A DNA stretch of 64,000 bases from positions 14,938,275 through 15,002,274 of the forward strand of contig NC_134032.1 of assembly GCF_964204645.1 (NCBI RefSeq), in the 5' to 3' direction. The notes beneath the pieces are model-generated. The model made no database searches, had not been told where the DNA came from, and saw only the letters and a list, made by a program, of their open reading frames with translations. Within the stretch, counting starts at the first letter, position 1, and every line of letters begins with the position of its first letter. Source of the DNA: Tubulanus polymorphus. Taxonomy: Eukaryota; Nemertea; Palaeonemertea; Tubulaniformes; Tubulanidae. The position numbers were made by a program, and so were the translations under genes. Positions 60,261 to 64,000 of this stretch are shown piece after piece.

Positions 60261-63200
60261 ATTTCGTCTGTAACCACGGAAACGGAACCAGCTCTATCGA
60301 TATTTGGCAGACGAACGTACGCTCAGAAAATCGCCGCACTTCAAAACGCCTACGAAAAAGATCTGAAATCGTATCTATCGAGTCGCCATAGCAACAGCAC
60401 GACTAGTTCCGGGTTCGTACCGCCCGTATTGTCGAGCAACAATACCGGTGAGCCCTCGTCGTTACCGGTGGCAACCAGTTCAGTATCGGTGGACTCAATG
60501 GAAGTATCAACGTTTACGGAGTCGGTTGAATCAACGTCGAGTTGCTCGGCAACAATGACTGCATTGTTACCGGTCGTCAAGCAGGCTCAGTCGGTGCCGA
60601 CACAGATTAGATATATGTCGTCTGCGAACGTGAAACACGGTCAAAAACGGAAACTGAGTTCGGAACTTAACGAAATGGGTGGCTCCAAACTACAGCGGGT
60701 TGACTCCAAACTACAGAGGAATGACTCCGAGAAGATTCACTCGGATAGAATTGACTCCAAATCGATAGGGACTGACTCCAACTCAAAGGGAAATGACTCC
60801 TCTATTGAAATGACTATTGACTCCTCGTCTGAGACTCCTCAGTCTCAGACTTTAATGCTCGCTATGGTTAAAGGTCAACCGGTGCTGATGTTAGCTCCGG
60901 CGGCGTCCAGCATGAACGCCTCTGCCGGAGTCACCCAATCCCGGCCGCTTGTCACTCCAACGGAGTCATCCATAAAACTAAACGTTGTCATGCCGAAAAC
61001 AACACCGGCGCCATCTACGAGCAATCGCAAACGACAGAAACCGCAGTCGCTCGGACGCAGCGTTTCTTCATCCGGTGTCGGAGTGCAGAATCCGTCTGCT
61101 GCTCTGAGCGTCGGAGGTCGGACTCCGTCTGCCGCTCCAACCGTCGGAGCTCGGACTCCATCTGCCGCTCCAACTGTCGGAGCTCGGACTCCGTCTGCTG
61201 CTCCGACTGTTCTACTCGCGGCTGCATCCGCTCCAGTTGTACGACCTATAGCGCCACATAGCGGCGAGATTAAGCGTAGTATAAGCGTACCGACGATGAT
61301 GAGATTATCGTCGTCGCCAGGTGGCAGCACGTGTTCACCGAGCGGTACGAGTATAATCCACGCTACGAGTCAGAAACTAGCGTGTGGTTCAAACGTGATA
61401 ACGATTCCTTTATCAACGAACGTTGCTGCTGGAGGAGCTGCTGGAGTTACTCCGATTTCACTGAATTTAACTCCAACTCGTGCGAATTCTGTACCGAACT
61501 CAAAGAGTTCTCAAGCCGTATCGAGTCTTGGTGTTCTAAACTCAAAGAGTTCTCAAGTTGTATTGAGTCCCGGCGTTCTGAACGCAAAGAGTTCTCAAGC
61601 CGTATTGAGTCCTTGTGTTCTGAACTCAAAGAGTTCTCAAGTTGTATCGAGTCCCGGTGTTCTAAACTCAAAGAGTTCTCAAGCCGTATTGAGTCCCGGT
61701 GTTCTAAACTCAAAGAGTTCTCAAGCCGTATTGAGTCCTGGTGTTCTAAACTCAAAGAATTCTCAAGCCGTATTGAGTCCTGGCGTTCTAAACTCAAAGA
61801 GTTCTCAAGTTGTATTGAGTCCCGGTGTTCTGAACGCAAAGAGTTCTCAAGCCGTATTGAGTCCTGGTGTTCTGAACTCTAAGAGTTCTCAAGCCATATT
61901 GAATCCTGGTGTTCTGAACTCGAAGAGTTCTCAAGCCGTATTGAGTCCTGGTGTTCTAAACTCAAAGATTTCTCAAGCCGTATTGAATTCAGGCTCGGTA
62001 TCAAACTCAAAGAGTTCCAACGCGAAAGCGCCGATAGTTCCGCAAGTTGGAATCGCCTTCCTATCGAGCGGTGTCCCTGTTTTACTGCAAACCGGTTCCT
62101 ACGTGTCGTCGGCGCCGATTAGTGACACGGTGGCGCCCTCTCGTGGTGGAAGTGAAACTACCGTACCATCCGTTCAGTGGTTACCGAAAACCAGGGACCT
62201 TAAACAACCTCTTCCGGCTCAAGGTTACGTGGAGGACCTGTCTCCGACGAGTAAGTCGTTCGTCGTTAATCAGTTGTCTAAGCAACAGCAGCAACAATTG
62301 CAGAAATCTATTTCGACCGCTGCAGAGGAGAGCGATACGGAACAGGTGTCGCCGGGAGACGATAAACAATCAACGACGAAGAAACCCGTCGCCCAACAAC
62401 CGTTGTCAACGGCGACGATAACAAAACCCGTTACCCAGCAACCGTCGTCGACGGCGACATCGTCTAACAATATAAAATACGTGGAGGGTGAAAACAGCGC
62501 TCCGTTCGAGATCGTACCGATTCCCGGGAAGGTCGAGGATAATTCGAAGTCGCTAAAAGACGGTAAATACGTGTGTCACATCTGCGACAAATCGTTTAAC
62601 CAGGAACACCAACTGTCGCTTCATAAAAACATTCATTTCTTCGAGCGTCCGTATCGATGTGTCGAGTGCTCCATCTCGTTCCGCACGTACGGATTGTTAC
62701 AACGTCACCGTCGCTCGGAGATACACGCTACCAAGGCGACGGTGAACATGCAATACGGCGTACCGACGACCGATAACCCGCGTCCGTATCGGTGCGATAC
62801 GTGCGATATGGGCTTCCGTATTTACGGGCATCTCGCTAAACATCTACGCTCGAAATTACACGTGACGAAAGAATCGAATCCGGACGACGTCGATCGGCAG
62901 ACAGATATCTCGATCCCGCCGGATGATAATACTATATTCCGGTGCGCGGACTGTAAAGTGGATTTTACAGTTTTCACGTCGTACACGCGGCATTTACAAT
63001 CGAAACAACACGCTTCGAACGCGACGTCGCCCGCGACGAAGGAGACCGTTATAGGTGGCGCTGATAGCAGCGAGGACGGCGGCGAATCGGACAGTTCGTT
63101 AGACGGAGCGATCGCCATGTCGCCGGAGGAAGCTGCTCGATTGTATAAATGCGATTGTTGTAATACCGCGTACAGAGAACGAGAACAACTCGATAAACAT

Positions 63201-63476
63201 TTACGTTCAAGATTACATTCGGAAACTATCGAGAAATTGGGTCAAATCGAAGAAGGTGAAGGTCAAATCGAAGCAGACGAAGGTCGTATCGAAGCAGACG
63301 AAGGTCGTATCGAAGCAGATGAAGGTCAAAGCGAAGCAGACGATGGCGAGAATCTCGAGATTAACAACGACGTATCGACTGAGATTCAATCCGAGTTGGT
63401 AGAGGGCGCCGGTGAGTCGTCGAGACAGAAATGCGGATTATGCGGAGTCTCGTTCTCGTCTATAGATCAATTAAAG
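60261..63476 (+). CDS. shn: schnurri/HIVEP homologue, large coding exon 7 with C-terminal finger cluster
   Basis: Starts after TTAATTTCAG (60260) with ISSVTTETEPALSIFGRR and YAQKIAALQNAYEKDLKSYL, a probable helix; ends at the donor GTAAAA (63477). 1072 codons, phase 0 at both ends. Counting from the gene's ATG it covers residues ~1431-2502. It contains three TVGARTPSAAP-type units (near 61100-61210), about 13 units of a 14-residue repeat with core NSKSSQAVLSPGV (61490-62010), a Gln/Ser/Thr region, then C2H2 fingers at ~2200, 2228, 2272, 2323, 2392 and the first half of a sixth at ~2486. Before the sixth lies an EADEGRI heptad-like acidic repeat (63245-63345). Drosophila Schnurri also has extra C-terminal fingers; vertebrate HIVEPs do not (family knowledge). 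Confidence 0.9.
61490..62010 (+). repeat. 42-bp coding minisatellite in the schnurri homologue
   Basis: Units of TTCTAAACTCAAAGAGTTCT then CAAGCCGTATTGAGTCCTGG encode the 14-residue repeat. The length stays a multiple of 3 throughout and most differences between copies are silent or conservative. Confidence 0.9.
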
Positions 63477-63564
63477 GTAAAACACGGACGAAAAAGACGG
63501 TCTTGACAACCGGAGAAATTTGAAACCGATAATCAATTGTTGTTTTCCTGTTTTCTATTTGTAG

Positions 63565-63672
63565 CAACATTTAGCGAGTCACGCCGAACTGCGACCGTAC
63601 GTTTGTAAATTCTGCGATGCTGGTTTTACCAACGCCCCATCGTTGCGTAGTCATCTACGCATTCACGAACAG
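63565..63672 (+). CDS. shn: schnurri/HIVEP homologue, coding exon 8, gene continues off the edge
   Basis: 108 bp (36 codons) from TATTTGTAG to the donor GTAACC (63673). It completes finger six (QHLASH after DQLK) and supplies finger seven, YVCKFCDAGFTNAPSLRSHL with RIH. The running total is 2538 codons. No stop follows the donor in frame as part of this exon, so at least one more exon lies beyond 64000. The intron before it is 88 bp. Confidence 0.85.
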
Positions 63673-64000
63673 GTAACCACCAGATATACAAGGTCAAGGT
63701 TCTTCCGCGTCAGCCATTGCCATTTTGTTAGTTGGACAATCAGGCAGAAAGTCCTAGCCTAAAATCCAAAATAGATTGAAGGACAATTTGGGGTTTCGAG
63801 AACTCATTTTGATTTTCCGATACTTTTCTATAGTTATTGAGAAAAAACTGGAAATTTCCATAGCTTTTCGCGGGCCTAGAAATAATTCCATAACTTTCCA
63901 AAACCTGTTAGAACCCTACACAATCACCTGGACCCAGGTTCACCGTTCAGATTCCACTCATATTTAACTCATTGAAAATTAACTTTCTCAAGTTGTGAAT
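63673..64000. other. start of intron 8, with an M2-like fragment
   Basis: No further exon before the edge. From about 63929 a diverged CTGGACCCAGGTTCACCGTT and an AACTCATTGAAAATTAACTT stretch resemble M2 and are cut by the window end. Confidence 0.5.

Overview
The window is eukaryotic: genes are split by GT-AG introns, upstream TATA boxes are visible, and most of the sequence is satellite DNA and short transposon remnants. A schnurri/HIVEP-type gene with extra C-terminal zinc fingers, an AIG1/ADTRP-type gene, LINE and SINE debris and about twenty tandem-repeat families together suggest a marine invertebrate, plausibly a lophotrochozoan. The phylum is inference; no rRNA or mitochondrial marker is present.

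Layout. 1-944 (+): the last exon of an unrecognised acidic then Pro/Arg-rich protein. 1-11 kb: minisatellites, a duplicated composite repeat whose second copy was split by a 5'-truncated LINE, a MITE with an 8-bp target duplication, and a 70-bp satellite grown out of a ~507-bp unit. 11.4-24.5 kb: a satellite domain in which blocks of a 153-bp monomer alternate with blocks of a 159-bp hairpin-bearing monomer, repeated four times as a higher-order structure. 24.6-33.1 kb: further minisatellites and AT-rich DNA without a gene I can support. 33.5-41.0 kb (-): a gene assembled here from a TATA promoter, a short non-coding exon, an ATG exon and a terminal exon. It would encode about 328 residues: a death-fold-like N-terminus, an AT-hook-like basic stretch and a Pro/Ser/Thr-rich tail. 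41-48 kb: tRNA-like elements, a foldback element whose arm was amplified into a 69-bp array, a pyrimidine-rich array and a 25-copy 95-bp satellite. 49.3-50.5 kb (-): promoter and first two coding exons of an AIG1/ADTRP-family membrane hydrolase; later exons were not found. 50.5-52.8 kb: divergent intergenic region with a likely schnurri 5' non-coding exon. 52.8-63.7 kb (+): eight coding exons of a schnurri/HIVEP homologue, 2538 codons in consistent phase, running off the right edge.

Relationships. The AIG1/ADTRP-like and schnurri-like genes are head to head and could share the 50.5-51.5 kb control region. The 33-41 kb gene lies downstream on the same strand as the AIG1/ADTRP-like gene. No operon-like co-function is implied. 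The best-supported biological content is the schnurri gene: two paired ZAS fingers, an acidic tract, and a seven-finger C-terminal cluster. The most structured non-genic signals are the nested satellites, the small MITE families and the foldback-to-array conversion.
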